Shown one piece after another: positions 7,370 to 17,359 of a stretch of DNA of 44,612 bases (position 1 is its first letter; every line of letters starts with the position of its first letter). The notes under the pieces were generated by a model. That model was not told where the DNA came from, did no database searches, and saw only the letters and a program-made list of their open reading frames with translations. Both the position numbers and the translations under genes were made by a program. Source of the stretch: Cyanobacteria bacterium SBLK (GTDB lineage Bacteria; Cyanobacteriota; Cyanobacteriia; Cyanobacteriales; Spirulinaceae); NCBI GenBank assembly GCA_017746715.1, contig JAGHZQ010000036.1, forward strand, positions 1-44,612, read 5' to 3'.

Positions 7370-10309
7370 TTAACTATCAACTGAATACGCTTCCATCCCG
7401 ACGCAAGAACAGACTAAATTGCGATCGCCAAACGCATTATCGATGCGTCCCACCGGAATCCAGTATTTATGCTCCCTCGTCCACGGGGCGGGATAAGCCG
7501 CCATCTCCCGAGAATAGGGGCGATCCCAAGCCGCCGATAACAAAGATTCCGCCGTGTGAGGCGCATTCTTGAGAGGATTGTTCTTCGCATCCATTTGACC
7601 CTCCTCGATCGCCACAGCCTCCTTGCGAATCGCCAGCATCGCCTCGCAGAACCGATCTAACTCCTGCAAAGACTCGCTTTCCGTCGGTTCCACCATCATC
7701 GTCCCGATAACCGGCCAAGACATAGTAGGGGCGTGAAATCCGTAATCCATCAGGCGTTTTGCCACATCATCCACCTCAACTCCCACTCGCTTTTTCAACG
7801 GACGCAAATCGATGATACATTCGTGAGCCACAAAACCCGACTTACCCTTATACAAAATCGGATAAGCCCCATCCAAACGTTGAGCGATATAATTGGCATT
7901 GAGAATAGCCGCTTTACTGGCTTCCGTCAGTCCTTCCGCCCCCATCATGGCGATATACATCCACGAAATCACCAAAATGCTCGCACTGCCCCAAGGTGCC
8001 GCCGAAATCGCCCCAATGCTCTCCTCGCTACCCAACTCAACCACAAAATGCCCCGGTAAAAACGGCACGAGATGAGAAGCAACGCCAATGGGACCGATCC
8101 CCGGACCGCCGCCCCCGTGGGGAATGCAGAAAGTTTTATGCAGATTTAAATGACAAACATCCGCACCGTAGTCCCCCGGACGGCATAACCCCACCTGTGC
8201 GTTCATATTCGCCCCATCGAGATAAACCTGACCGCCATTTTGATGAATTATTTCGCAAATCTCTGCAACGCCTTCCTCAAAAACCCCGTGAGTCGAAGGA
8301 TAAGTAATCATCAAAGCCGCCAGATTCTCCGCGTGTTTTTCCGCTTTGGCTTTTAAATCTGCAATATCGATATTTCCTTGTTTATCGCATTTCACCGCCG
8401 CTACTTTCATACCGCACATCACCGCACTGGCGGGGTTTGTCCCGTGTGCGGATTCGGGAATCAAACAGATTTTGCGGTGTTTTTCCCCTCGATGTTCGTG
8501 ATACTTGCGAATCACTTGCAATCCGGCATATTCCCCTTGGGATCCGGCATTGGGTTGCAGAGATACCCCCGCAAACCCGGTAATTTCTCCCAGCCATGCT
8601 TCCAATTGCTCGAAAAGAACTTGATAGCCGCGAGTTTGGGATAAAGGTGCAAAGGGGTGAATCTTGCCAAACTCCGGCCAAGTTACGGGGAACATTTCGG
8701 CGGCGGCGTTGAGTTTCATGGTACAAGATCCGAGGGGGATCATCGAAGTTGTGAGAGAAAGATCCTTGCTTTCCAAGCGCTTCAAATAGCGCAAAAGTTC
8801 CGTTTCCGATCGGTAGCTGTTGAAAACGCGATCGTGCAAATATTCGCTTGTACGGGCGAAAGGTTCGGGATAGTCAAGTTGCACCTCTGCCTCTAATTCT
8901 GCCAGCGTAAAGGGCAATTCCTCTCGGTTGGAGAACAGATTTAAGAGTTCGAGAACATCTTCTTCACGGGTGGTTTCATCGAGAGAAATGCAGATGCGTC
9001 CCGGTTCTAACAAGCGTAAATTAATACCTTGCTCCTCGACAATTTTCACAAGGGCTTTTGCCCCCTCTTCCCCGACTCCCGCACAAACGGTATCGAAAAT
9101 AGCAACGCGATCGATACTGTAATTTAAGTGTCGCAGTCCCGCAGCCAAGAGAAGGGTTAACTTGCGAATGCGGAGAGCGATCGCTTTTAACCCCTCAGCA
9201 CCGTGATAGACTGCATACATCGAAGCAATCACCGCCAGTAATACTTGTGCGGTGCAAATATTGCTCGTGGCTTTATCCCGGCGAATGTGCTGCTCTCGGG
9301 TTTGCAATGCCAAGCGCAAGGCGGGTTTACCATTGCTATCCTTGGAAACTCCCACCAGTCGCCCCGGAATTTGTCGCTTGTATTTCTCCTTAGTTGCAAA
9401 ATAAGCCGCGTGAGGTCCCCCATATCCCAGAGGTACGCCAAAACGCTGCGTGCTGCCTACAGCAATATCCGCGCCAAATTCCCCCGGAGGCGTGAGGAGA
9501 GTCAACCCGAGGGGATCTGCTACTACCGTGACCAAACCGCCCATCTCTTGCACTTTAGCAATGAAAGAACGATAGTCAAAAATTGCCCCATTCGTTGCCG
9601 GATATTGCAATAATACGCCAAAAATAGGGGTTTGAAAATCAAACAGTTCGGGATCGCCGACAATGACTTCAATATCGAGGGGTTTGGCACGAGTGAGGAT
9701 AACTTCAATGGTTTGTGGATGACAAGTATCGGCTACAAAAAAAGTATTCGATTTGTTCTTACAAATTCCGTAACTCATGGCCATCGCTTCGGCGGCAGCA
9801 GTGCCTTCATCTAGGAGAGAAGCATTAGCGATTTCCATCCCCGTGAGGTCGATAATCATGGTTTGAAAGTTTAATAAGGCTTCCAAACGTCCTTGTGCAA
9901 TTTCAGCTTGATAGGGCGTGTAAGCCGTATACCAGCCGGGATTTTCTAAAATATTGCGCTGAATGGGCGGTGGGGTAATACAGTCGTAATAACCCATACC
10001 GATATAAGAACGATTAATTTTATTTTTAGAGGCAATTTCCTTGAGTTGAGCTAAAGCCGTATATTCGGTTTTTGCCGTCGGTAAATCGAGGGGTTGTTTG
10101 AGGCGAATATTTACAGGGATTGTATTATAAATTAGCTCGTCTAAATTTGTATATCCGAGATGTTTTAGCATTTGTTCGGTATCTTTTTCATCGATTCCGA
10201 TGTGACGGCGAGCAAAACTATTCATGCCATTTTCTCGATCGCTGGCGGGAAATTGCTGGGGACTCCCGAGGAGTAACGTGGTTTGGGGGGCTGTTTCGGT
10301 ATTTTGCAT
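7370..10309 (-). CDS. gcvP: Glycine decarboxylase P protein (glycine cleavage system)
   Basis: The 979-aa PLP enzyme decarboxylates glycine and passes the aminomethyl group to the lipoylated H protein. In cyanobacteria it is the core of photorespiratory glycine breakdown. The whole length of a fused (alpha plus beta) P protein is present: RRHIG near the start, [28 protein letters not shown], and in the second half GSCTMKLNA, then the PLP-binding HLNLHK-TF with Lys at residue 725, followed by the GGGGPG loop. No H- or T-protein gene is nearby. The opposite strand carries only shadow frames. I saw no glycine-riboswitch architecture upstream. Confidence 0.98.
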   Translation of the reverse strand: MQNTETAPQTTLLLGSPQQFPASDRENGMNSFARRHIGIDEKDTEQMLKHLGYTNLDELIYNTIPVNIRLKQPLDLPTAKTEYTALAQLKEIASKNKINRSYIGMGYYDCITPPPIQRNILENPGWYTAYTPYQAEIAQGRLEALLNFQTMIIDLTGMEIANASLLDEGTAAAEAMAMSYGICKNKSNTFFVADTCHPQTIEVILTRAKPLDIEVIVGDPELFDFQTPIFGVLLQYPATNGAIFDYRSFIAKVQEMGGLVTVVADPLGLTLLTPPGEFGADIAVGSTQRFGVPLGYGGPHAAYFATKEKYKRQIPGRLVGVSKDSNGKPALRLALQTREQHIRRDKATSNICTAQVLLAVIASMYAVYHGAEGLKAIALRIRKLTLLLAAGLRHLNYSIDRVAIFDTVCAGVGEEGAKALVKIVEEQGINLRLLEPGRICISLDETTREEDVLELLNLFSNREELPFTLAELEAEVQLDYPEPFARTSEYLHDRVFNSYRSETELLRYLKRLESKDLSLTTSMIPLGSCTMKLNAAAEMFPVTWPEFGKIHPFAPLSQTRGYQVLFEQLEAWLGEITGFAGVSLQPNAGSQGEYAGLQVIRKYHEHRGEKHRKICLIPESAHGTNPASAVMCGMKVAAVKCDKQGNIDIADLKAKAEKHAENLAALMITYPSTHGVFEEGVAEICEIIHQNGGQVYLDGANMNAQVGLCRPGDYGADVCHLNLHKTFCIPHGGGGPGIGPIGVASHLVPFLPGHFVVELGSEESIGAISAAPWGSASILVISWMYIAMMGAEGLTEASKAAILNANYIAQRLDGAYPILYKGKSGFVAHECIIDLRPLKKRVGVEVDDVAKRLMDYGFHAPTMSWPVIGTMMVEPTESESLQELDRFCEAMLAIRKEAVAIEEGQMDAKNNPLKNAPHTAESLLSAAWDRPYSREMAAYPAPWTREHKYWIPVGRIDNAFGDRNLVCSCVGMEAYSVDS

Positions 10310-10597
10310 TCTGGTTTTTATCGGTTTGCTCGAGAAGAAAGGGCAGAAGGCGTTTAAGTAATCTCTATACCATGTTTTAACAAATTATTCTGAAGAGAAA
10401 TTGACACTTAAAGAATAATGCAGAAAGCGATTGCGCTTTTCGAGCCAGTTTTCCCCTCTTTCCTCCGAAAAAATACGGAAATTTTCCGATTACCCAACCG
10501 GAAAATTATCAAAATGGAATATTTCGCAAAAATAGTTCGCGATCGCCCCGAGTCCGGATATGGTTGATTTGCCCCCTCAACCTACGACCTTCCCATC
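10310..10597. other. Divergent promoter space, gcvP / nadK
   Basis: About 290 bp separate the divergent gcvP and nadK starts. The sequence is AT-rich near gcvP and carries one GCGATCGC-like site near 10542. I see no tandem glycine aptamer, no clear operator and no small gene. Confidence 0.5.
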
Positions 10598-11494
10598 ATG
10601 GAACTGCAACAAGTCCTCATTGTTTACAAAGCGAACAATATTGAGAGCAAAGAATGGGCGGAAAAATGCGCCAAGGAACTCGAGCAATTTCAGTGTAAGG
10701 TTCTCATCGGACCCAGTGGCGTTAACGATAATCCTTACCCTGTCTTTCTTGCTTCTGCCATGCAACCGATCGATCTGGCTCTCGTGTTGGGGGGCGACGG
10801 GACGGCTTTAGCGGCGGCACGTCACCTCGCCCCGAAAGAAGTTCCCATCCTTGCAGTGAATGTGGGAGGGCATTTGGGTTTTTTAACGGAGCCTTTTGAA
10901 GAATTTGCCGACACCGATCGCATTTGGCAGCGTTTATTGGGCGATCGCTATGCGGTGCAACGGCGCATGATGTTACAAAGCTATCTTTGGCAAGGCGATC
11001 GCGTGAATCCTCAAATTGTCAGCGATCGCTTTTTCTGTTTGAATGAGATGGGCATTAAGCCCGCTAGCGTGGATCGCATGCCCACCTGCATGTTAGAGAT
11101 GGAAGTGGATGGGGAAATCGTCGATCGCTATCACGGGGATGGGTTGATCGTTTCTACTCCCACGGGTTCGACTTGTTACAATGCTTCGGCAAACGGTCCT
11201 ATTTTGCACGCCGGGATGGATGCGCTGGCAGTCACTCCCATTTGTCCCCTCAGTTTAGCCATCCGTCCGATTGTTTTGCCCCCGAGAGCGATCGTCAATA
11301 TTTGGCAGTCCGGCGATGCGGAACTCGCCACAAAACTTTGGATGGACGGGGTTTTAGCAACTTCTATCAATCCAGAACAGCGCATTTGCATCCGTATGGC
11401 AGATTGTTACGCCAAGTTTATCATTTTGCGAGAAAAACATTCTTTCTATCAAACTCTGCGGGAGAAATTACAATGGGCGGGAACTCGGATTTAA
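10598..11494 (+). CDS. nadK: NAD(+) kinase
   Basis: The 298-aa enzyme phosphorylates NAD to NADP with ATP or polyphosphate. The family landmarks are all present: LGGDGTALAAAR (GGDGT catalytic loop), then NVGGHLGFLTE (NxGxxGFL), then DGLIVSTPTGSTCYNASANGP, the conserved NAD-binding segment. Its length is normal for bacterial NadK. The ATG has no strong Shine-Dalgarno. It is a single gene with no operon partner visible; the next gene starts 335 bp away. Confidence 0.96.
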   Translation: MELQQVLIVYKANNIESKEWAEKCAKELEQFQCKVLIGPSGVNDNPYPVFLASAMQPIDLALVLGGDGTALAAARHLAPKEVPILAVNVGGHLGFLTEPFEEFADTDRIWQRLLGDRYAVQRRMMLQSYLWQGDRVNPQIVSDRFFCLNEMGIKPASVDRMPTCMLEMEVDGEIVDRYHGDGLIVSTPTGSTCYNASANGPILHAGMDALAVTPICPLSLAIRPIVLPPRAIVNIWQSGDAELATKLWMDGVLATSINPEQRICIRMADCYAKFIILREKHSFYQTLREKLQWAGTRI

Positions 11495-11829
11495 TTGTAG
11501 AGAACAAAAATGAGAAAACCCAGTCCAAATGGCCAAGATATTTCAAGCGATCTGTCTTGAGAAAAAAGAGATCGTTGAATTAGGAAAGCAAATTTTTGTA
11601 CTTAATCGCGTCAAAGTGACATCTTAAGGAAAAAGATTATTAAATTGAGCATATAGAGAGAGTTTCGCTCCCTATTACAATTTATGCAAGAACAATGCTT
11701 GACATTTTGTGAACCGAAATGATAGAATTCAAGACGCACTGCTTAAAGAAGTTCTAACAGTTAGATGCAATTGTTTGACATCTTGTTAGGCACAGGCAGA
11801 AAGATTGTTATTCATCAAGCTCAAAAAAG
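11495..11829. other. Spacer between nadK and the membrane protein gene
   Basis: An AT-rich, 335-bp spacer. I see no gene and no strong hairpin with a T-tract after nadK. Its right end runs into an 18-bp tandem duplication at the next start codon. Confidence 0.4.
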
Positions 11830-11855
11830 ATGACTGACTCAAAAAAGATGACTGT
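11820..11855 (+). repeat. 18-bp tandem duplication over a start codon
   Basis: CTCAAAAAAGATGACTGA (11820-11837) is repeated at 11838-11855 with one mismatch. Each copy carries an ATG, at 11830 and 11848. They are in frame, so the protein begins MTDSKKMT, with a duplicated potential start. Confidence 0.8.
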
Positions 11856-13188
11856 ATTAGGATTCGATCCCAATACGTTACTAGCCGATGATAGATCTAC
11901 GGATATTATCCGAGCGCTCTTTCCTTTCATTTTAATGGTGGTCGGCGGTATTATTTTTATCTTTTTCTACACGCTCCAATTTGTCTTCCACAGTTGGATA
12001 GTCGCTTGGTCTGTCTTGGGGGTTGCGACAATTGTAGCGGGGGCATCTCTACTCTTTGGCGGCTTGCTGGGATTTCTCTTTGGTATTCCCCGTACTGGAG
12101 AGGCAACTCGCCAACAAAGTCAAGAACAAAATAAGCAAAGTCAAGAACAAAATAATCAAAATTCTTCCCCTGACAACACCAAAAATTCCGAATCTGCCGA
12201 TGCGGGAAATGCGATTCAAGCGAATACTAATTTGGAGGATATTTCCGATTGGTTGACTAAAATTTTAGTGGGAGTCGGACTGACTCAAATTGGAGAGATA
12301 TCTCAGGCGATCGCTCAATTGATCGATTGGCTCGCTCCAGGCTTTAGTGACGGAACGCCAGAACAACTTGCGATTAGTAAGGGTTTTACTTTAGCGCTCT
12401 TTGTTTATTTTAATATCGCTGGATTTTTTATTGGTTTTCTTTGGGCGAGATTGTATCTTCCCAGTCAATTTAGACAAGCTGATGTTGGTCAGGTGAAAAA
12501 AGAAATCGACACATTTACAGCATCATTTCGTAAAGAGTTAAATCAACTTGTCGATAATGACAAAGCCAAAAATATTGTCAACAAATATATCGAGTTAAAA
12601 GTAGACTCTATAAGTCAAGACAAGTTATATGGATACATAGAAAAATCCGATCTCATGACGCAAAGTACAATCTATAATGACATTCAACGGATTCGTTATG
12701 AAAAACTGTATGGAAAGACGGACAGGACTCCAAAAAAGCTGGAAAAAGCAATTGATGTTCTTAAGGCATTCGTGAAAATAGATAAAACTGCAGAAGAACA
12801 TTATCTCGATCTTACAGAACTAGGAATTCTAATGAAAGAAAAAGAGAACCCAGACTGGGAAAAATCTGAAGAATTCCTATCTCAAGCGATTCAAGTGCGT
12901 CCGGATTCAAAGAAAAGTGATGCTTCTCCCGAATTTCACCGTGCGATGTGCAGCATTAATTTAGATGCTAATTTCAAAACAAAATTACCGACATCAAGTG
13001 CAAAACAAAAGTCAATTCTCGAGGATCTTAAAAAATCGGTAAAGCATGAAGAATTGTTAGTAGAGGACTTAAGACAACAAAAATCAGAAACAGAACCAGA
13101 AACTCTTTATCTTTGGAATGGGCAAAAACAAATTCTCCCATGGTTGGAGGCTAATAATATCGATCTCGAATCTCTACAGGTTGATTAG
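11830..13188 (+). CDS. Unrecognised multi-pass membrane protein with a helical C-terminal domain
   Basis: I cannot name the family of this 452-aa protein. Visible are TM segments at about 27-53, 56-86 (ending in the striking GFLFGIPRTG) and 186-210. A Gln/Asn/Ser-rich linker at about 95-130 contains a QSQEQN duplication. A conserved-looking amphipathic stretch NTNLEDISDWLTKILVGVGLTQ lies at about 132-153. The cytoplasmic C-terminal half (about 215-452) is charged and helical, with a TPR-like part around 300-360 (AIDVLKAFVKIDKTAEEHYLDLTELG). No enzymatic motif is seen. The LFGIPR plus ISDWLTKI pairing looks like a defined membrane module. Either ATG 11830 or 11848 could start it. Confidence 0.75.
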   Translation: MTDSKKMTVLGFDPNTLLADDRSTDIIRALFPFILMVVGGIIFIFFYTLQFVFHSWIVAWSVLGVATIVAGASLLFGGLLGFLFGIPRTGEATRQQSQEQNKQSQEQNNQNSSPDNTKNSESADAGNAIQANTNLEDISDWLTKILVGVGLTQIGEISQAIAQLIDWLAPGFSDGTPEQLAISKGFTLALFVYFNIAGFFIGFLWARLYLPSQFRQADVGQVKKEIDTFTASFRKELNQLVDNDKAKNIVNKYIELKVDSISQDKLYGYIEKSDLMTQSTIYNDIQRIRYEKLYGKTDRTPKKLEKAIDVLKAFVKIDKTAEEHYLDLTELGILMKEKENPDWEKSEEFLSQAIQVRPDSKKSDASPEFHRAMCSINLDANFKTKLPTSSAKQKSILEDLKKSVKHEELLVEDLRQQKSETEPETLYLWNGQKQILPWLEANNIDLESLQVD

Positions 13189-13606
13189 GGCAAAGCCTCC
13201 AAATCTGTTTATTGGTAAACCATAAAAGGGCAAGACTCATAATTTGCGTCGAATCAACATAAAGGGAGACGGGAGAGGGATTTCAAAGACAAGAGATAAA
13301 AAACTGACGATAAAAAGTATTTTTGCAAACCCGAGATGCACCCCTCATATATGAGAGAGATCGCCAATCGCGTTAATATATTGTGCAATAACTGGATTGG
13401 ATATAAGTTTAGTTTTGTTTCAGCAAATTGAGTTTTATTGAGGAGGTACAATTTCTCAACAAAAACTCAGTAAATTCACAACATCATCATTAAAAAATAG
13501 ATTCTAAAGTTTCGTCGTTTCGACTCGAAGGGATTGCGAAACGAACTTGAACGATCGCACGGCAATGCGATTGCTTGTATTTTATTGGTAGAAAAGGATT
13601 AACATA
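13189..13606. other. 418-bp spacer with an orphan strong Shine-Dalgarno
   Basis: AT-rich spacer. At about 13440-13447 there is TGAGGAGGT with no ATG, GTG or TTG at usual distance. An ATT nine bases on opens a short frame (SQQKLSKFTTSSLKNRF) that stops after 18 codons. It may be the wreck of a small gene. Nothing else is recognised, apart from promoter-like AT tracts ahead of 13607. Confidence 0.3.
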
Positions 13607-15556
13607 ATGTCATTAAAAACTGAATGGTTTCGCGTTTTAGATTTAGACGAACTGCCTGAAGGTCGCGTGAAAACCGTCGTTGCCGGACATAAAAGTCTCG
13701 CTTTGACTCACTATAACGGTCAGTACGGCGCTCTGGATAATCGCTGTCCTCACCAAGGCGGTCCCCTCGGAGAAGGTTCGATCGAAAATGGGATGTTGCG
13801 CTGTCCTTGGCACGGTTGGGATTACTGCCCCCTCACCGGAAAACCTCCCGGAGATCTGGAGGTCGAAGATGCTCTCGAAACGTTCCCGGTGGAGACGCGC
13901 GAAGATGGGATTTATGTGGAATTAGCTGTCGAAAAGCCCCATACGCGCACGATAAGTGACGTGATGGCAGAAACTATGACCAACTGGGGAGTACGCCATG
14001 TTTTCGGCATGGTGGGGCATTCCAATCTCGGTCTAGCGGATGCCCTGCGCCGTCAAGAAGAGCAAGGAAAACTCACTTTTTTCGGCATTCGCCACGAAGG
14101 AGCCGCCGCTTTCGCCGCTTCGGCCTATGCCAAGCTAACGGGAAAACCTGCCGCCTGTTTGACCATCGCGGGGCCGGGAGCCACTAACCTCCTAACGGGT
14201 TTGTGGGATGCCAAAGTCGATCGCGCCCCAATATTAGCACTAACCGGACAGGTCAACTCTCAGGTATTGGGAACGGGGAATTTCCAAGAGTGCGATTTGA
14301 GTGCGGCATTTAGCGGAGTAGCGGCATGGAGTCAAACCGTGTTGAGCCATAGCAAACACGCCGAGTTAATGAGTTTGGCGATCAAGCACGCTCTGTTGCA
14401 ACGGGATGTGTCTCACTTGATTTTCCCCGATGAAATTCAAGTACAGCCCGCCGTAGATATCCCTGCTGCGGATAGTACCGGGCGCATGACTCCCTTGCAG
14501 ATTGCCCCACCCCCGGAATCCTTGCAACAGGCGATCGCGCTTTTACAAAAATCCCGCCGTCCGGTCATTATCGTCGGTCACGGCTCTCGCTTTAATATGC
14601 CCGCGATCGTCGAATTGGCGGAACTGTTGGGCGCGCCGGTTCTCACGACATTTAAAGGCAAGGGATTGATTGGCGATCGCCATCCCCTCGGCTGTGGTGT
14701 ATTGGGACGAAGCGGCACCCCCATTGCCAGTTGGTTTATGAATGAGGCGGATGTCCTGTTGGTTTTGGGAGCATCTTTCTCCAATCACACCGGAATCTAT
14801 CCCGGTAAACCCATTATTCAAGTCGATTTCGATCCCCTCGCTTTGGGGAAATTTCATCCCGTCGCGGTGCCGGTTTGGGGAGAAATCAGTATCGTGGTGG
14901 AACAGCTGCAAACAGCTTTAAATGGGAAAGTCAATACTGAAGACCGGCGATCGCAAATTGCCGAACGTTGGGGGATTTGGCGGGCAGAAAAACAACGCCG
15001 AGAGGAGGACGATCTCGGTCAAGGGTTAAACTCGGCCTCAATTTTTGCGGCGATGACCCGTCACGTTCCCGCCAATGCAGTCATTGCGGTAGATGTGGGG
15101 AATAATACTTATTCCTTTGGTCGCTATTTTGAATGCGAGGCACAGTCGATTTTGATGTCGGGATATTTAGGGTCGATCGGGTTTGCTTTCCCTGCCGCAA
15201 TGGGGGCTTGGGCTGCTGCCGGACAAGAACGCGCGATCGTGTCCGTATCGGGAGATGGGGGCTTCGGTCAATATTTGGCAGAGTTTAATACGGCAGTAAA
15301 ATACGAGATGAATATTACTCACTTTTTGCTCAATAATTCCCAGTTGGGCAAAATTAGCAAAGAGCAGCGAGCGGGAGAATGGGATGTTTGGCAGACTTCG
15401 CTACACAATCCCGATTTCTCGAAATATGCAGAGATTTGCGGAGGATTGGGCATTCGAGTCACTCGCAAGGAAGAATTGGATGAGGCGATGCAACAGGCTC
15501 TAGCACATCAAGGCCCGGCTTTAGTGGAGATGATTACAGATGCAGAACTGATTTAA
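13607..15556 (+). CDS. Rieske [2Fe-2S] domain fused to a ThDP-dependent enzyme
   Basis: The 649-aa protein has two parts. Residues 1-108 are a Rieske ferredoxin-like domain with C47-P-H49 and C66-P-W-H69, the four cluster ligands, in the NirD/dioxygenase-ferredoxin style. Residues 112-649 are a full-length acetolactate synthase/pyruvate oxidase-type ThDP enzyme: a PYR domain with Glu164 (RHEGAA, activates ThDP), a central domain (VIIVGHGSR, LLVLGASFS), and a PP domain with G549-D-G through LLNNSQ (Mg/ThDP motif). The fusion suggests electrons from a ThDP carbanion intermediate pass to the Rieske cluster, but substrate and acceptor are unknown. The LuxR-type gene 154 bp downstream may be functionally linked. 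Confidence 0.9.
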   Translation: MSLKTEWFRVLDLDELPEGRVKTVVAGHKSLALTHYNGQYGALDNRCPHQGGPLGEGSIENGMLRCPWHGWDYCPLTGKPPGDLEVEDALETFPVETREDGIYVELAVEKPHTRTISDVMAETMTNWGVRHVFGMVGHSNLGLADALRRQEEQGKLTFFGIRHEGAAAFAASAYAKLTGKPAACLTIAGPGATNLLTGLWDAKVDRAPILALTGQVNSQVLGTGNFQECDLSAAFSGVAAWSQTVLSHSKHAELMSLAIKHALLQRDVSHLIFPDEIQVQPAVDIPAADSTGRMTPLQIAPPPESLQQAIALLQKSRRPVIIVGHGSRFNMPAIVELAELLGAPVLTTFKGKGLIGDRHPLGCGVLGRSGTPIASWFMNEADVLLVLGASFSNHTGIYPGKPIIQVDFDPLALGKFHPVAVPVWGEISIVVEQLQTALNGKVNTEDRRSQIAERWGIWRAEKQRREEDDLGQGLNSASIFAAMTRHVPANAVIAVDVGNNTYSFGRYFECEAQSILMSGYLGSIGFAFPAAMGAWAAAGQERAIVSVSGDGGFGQYLAEFNTAVKYEMNITHFLLNNSQLGKISKEQRAGEWDVWQTSLHNPDFSKYAEICGGLGIRVTRKEELDEAMQQALAHQGPALVEMITDAELI

Positions 15557-15710
15557 ATACAAAGTTGGCGGGGAGGAAAAAATTTTGCCCGAACCGCTAA
15601 CGCTTCGCGATCGCGCACGACAACAAACTTAATGCGCGTTTGTGGCATTGAACACAGAATGCGGAGTCCATATTAGACGTGAATGAGAAGAAATCTTCGA
15701 TCTCCCTGCC

Positions 15711-17159
15711 GTGTCCGATTCAATCCTCGATATTCTCAATGCCCCGCGACTCCTGTTTGACTTGCAACAAGCCAATCGAGTCGCCCAAAATATTTATGCT
15801 TGTTTGGAGGCTCAAACTATTGCCCATCGCGTTACCGAAGGCCTCATCGCGCAGTTTAATTGCATCTTGGCGCGAATTTGGCTGGTGGAAAGCGATCGCG
15901 CCTATCTCAAACTGGTGGCTTCTTCTGGTTTACATGTACGCACGGATGGTTTTTTCTCTCGCGTGCCGATGGGAGCGTTTAAGGTCGGGAAAATTGCTCA
16001 AAATCGGGTTTCTTTTTTAAGTAACAATCTCCCTAATGAGCCTTGGGTTAAGGATCGAGATTGGGCAATGCGCCACGGAATTCAAGGATTTGCCGGTTAT
16101 CCCCTTGCGACTCCGGAAACCGTGGTGGGAGTTTTGGCGGTGTTTAGCTGCGAACCCCTCGCACCGGAGTTTTTAGAGGTGTTATTGAGTTTGTGTACTA
16201 CCGTTACCGTCGCTTTGGGGAACGCCCTCGAATTCGAGCGATCGCGTCAATCGTGGCAGGGGATGGGGCGATCGCTGCCCGAGGCACAAGCCTCTATGCT
16301 CTCCGATCGCTTGGCTCGAGGGTTGCATCGCGTACCGTTGAAGTTGGTCGGGACGGAGCGATCGCTGCCCGCATCTCTCACTTATCTTTTTGTCCGTTTG
16401 GCGGAGATCGCGCAAAATCTCGATTGCATGACTTGTTCTTTAAGTTATGGAGAAGAATTTACGATTTTGCGAGCGATCGTACCGATTTCCGAGGCGATCG
16501 CGCCTTCGGAAAATGACCTGCAAGAGGACTTTCTCCCTGCCGAGCTCGAGCAAATTTCCTTTGCCAGTCTCTGCTTGGGGGGGAGATTAGAAACAACGTT
16601 AGACGAGCCTCGTAAAATCCTGCAAATTGTCTTACAATTGCCTTACTTTCAAGAACAAAGTCATATTCGCGTGCGAGTGCAAATGCGATCGCCGATCTTG
16701 CAATTTGCCTTTTGCCAAGTGGTTGTGGCTGCGGGTTTTGGGTTGTGCGCGACTGTCTCGAAAAAAGTTCCTTTGATTTGCGATCGCGGCAGTTTAATTG
16801 CCGAAAGTCAGTATGTAATTTGGGTACAGCAAGATTGTCAAACCCTTCCCAAGGGAATAAAAGCAAAGATCGATTTAGAGATGAATCCCACACAATTGCG
16901 TCAAGTTGTTGAGGCAGTTTTGCAGGGGGAATTGTGGGGAATTGAAGAGAGTGCCGAAACGCAAAAAATGCTATCGGTACGGGAACAAGAAGTGATGAAA
17001 TTATTAACGCAGGGGTTACGCGATCGCGAAATTGCCGGTCAACTTTACATCAGCGAAAGTACGGTTAAGTTTCACATCAATAATACTCTAGCCAAGCTCA
17101 AAGCAAAAACTCGGGTGCAGGCATTATATGAATTGATGCACAATGGCTGGTTAGAGTAA
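15711..17159 (+). CDS. GAF-domain LuxR-family transcriptional regulator
   Basis: This is a 482-aa regulator. Residues about 25-165 read as a GAF sensor (NCILARIWLVESDRAYLKLVASSG, then GIQGFAGYPLATPETVVGVLAVFS). The middle (about 170-415) is less typical, with scattered Cys and no named domain. The C-terminus is a canonical LuxR/NarL HTH: LSVREQEVMKLLTQGLRDREIA, then SESTVKFHINNTLAKLKAKTRVQAL. There is no receiver domain, so activation is likely by ligand or chromophore binding to GAF. The start is GTG 15711. Same strand as, and 154 bp after, the Rieske-ThDP gene, which it may control or be co-transcribed with (inference). Confidence 0.85.
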   Translation: MSDSILDILNAPRLLFDLQQANRVAQNIYACLEAQTIAHRVTEGLIAQFNCILARIWLVESDRAYLKLVASSGLHVRTDGFFSRVPMGAFKVGKIAQNRVSFLSNNLPNEPWVKDRDWAMRHGIQGFAGYPLATPETVVGVLAVFSCEPLAPEFLEVLLSLCTTVTVALGNALEFERSRQSWQGMGRSLPEAQASMLSDRLARGLHRVPLKLVGTERSLPASLTYLFVRLAEIAQNLDCMTCSLSYGEEFTILRAIVPISEAIAPSENDLQEDFLPAELEQISFASLCLGGRLETTLDEPRKILQIVLQLPYFQEQSHIRVRVQMRSPILQFAFCQVVVAAGFGLCATVSKKVPLICDRGSLIAESQYVIWVQQDCQTLPKGIKAKIDLEMNPTQLRQVVEAVLQGELWGIEESAETQKMLSVREQEVMKLLTQGLRDREIAGQLYISESTVKFHINNTLAKLKAKTRVQALYELMHNGWLE

Positions 17160-17215
17160 TATCTCTCATGAGTTGTGCGATTGAAAATCAAGCGATCGCC
17201 GCTCATTTTCAAGTA

Positions 17216-17359
17216 ATATCAAATCCGGAAAATAGGTTATAATTAATATTGGGTAAAATCTAGAGACCGATCAATAGTGCTTTTCTAACCCATAAGAATG
17301 AGCGCTATATCTCAGTTCAGAATTTTCATGACTGTTTGCTCATTAAACGGATTTGATAT
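17216..17359. repeat. MITE-like element with 12-bp terminal inverted repeats
   Basis: The termini ATATCAAATCCG (17216-17227) and CGGATTTGATAT (17348-17359) are perfect inverses enclosing 120 bp with no ORF. Internal blocks match the 6.3-6.8 kb region in opposite orientation. The right terminus lies within the 3' end of the GrpB-family gene and supplies its final codons and stop. I see no transposase for it in the window. Confidence 0.7.

Noticed and set aside
7467..10120. Many plus- and minus-strand open frames of 60-120 codons inside gcvP
   Set aside because: They are shadows of the gcvP reading frame: no ribosome-binding sites, unnatural composition (Arg, Pro, His-rich), and complete overlap with an unmistakable enzyme.
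10310..10597. Glycine riboswitch ahead of gcvP
   Set aside because: I looked for tandem aptamer cores and found no matching helices.
13440..13505. Small peptide gene after the strong GAGGAGGT
   Set aside because: Only an ATT start would place it at the right distance and it has 18 codons. Mentioned in the spacer entry but not called as a gene.
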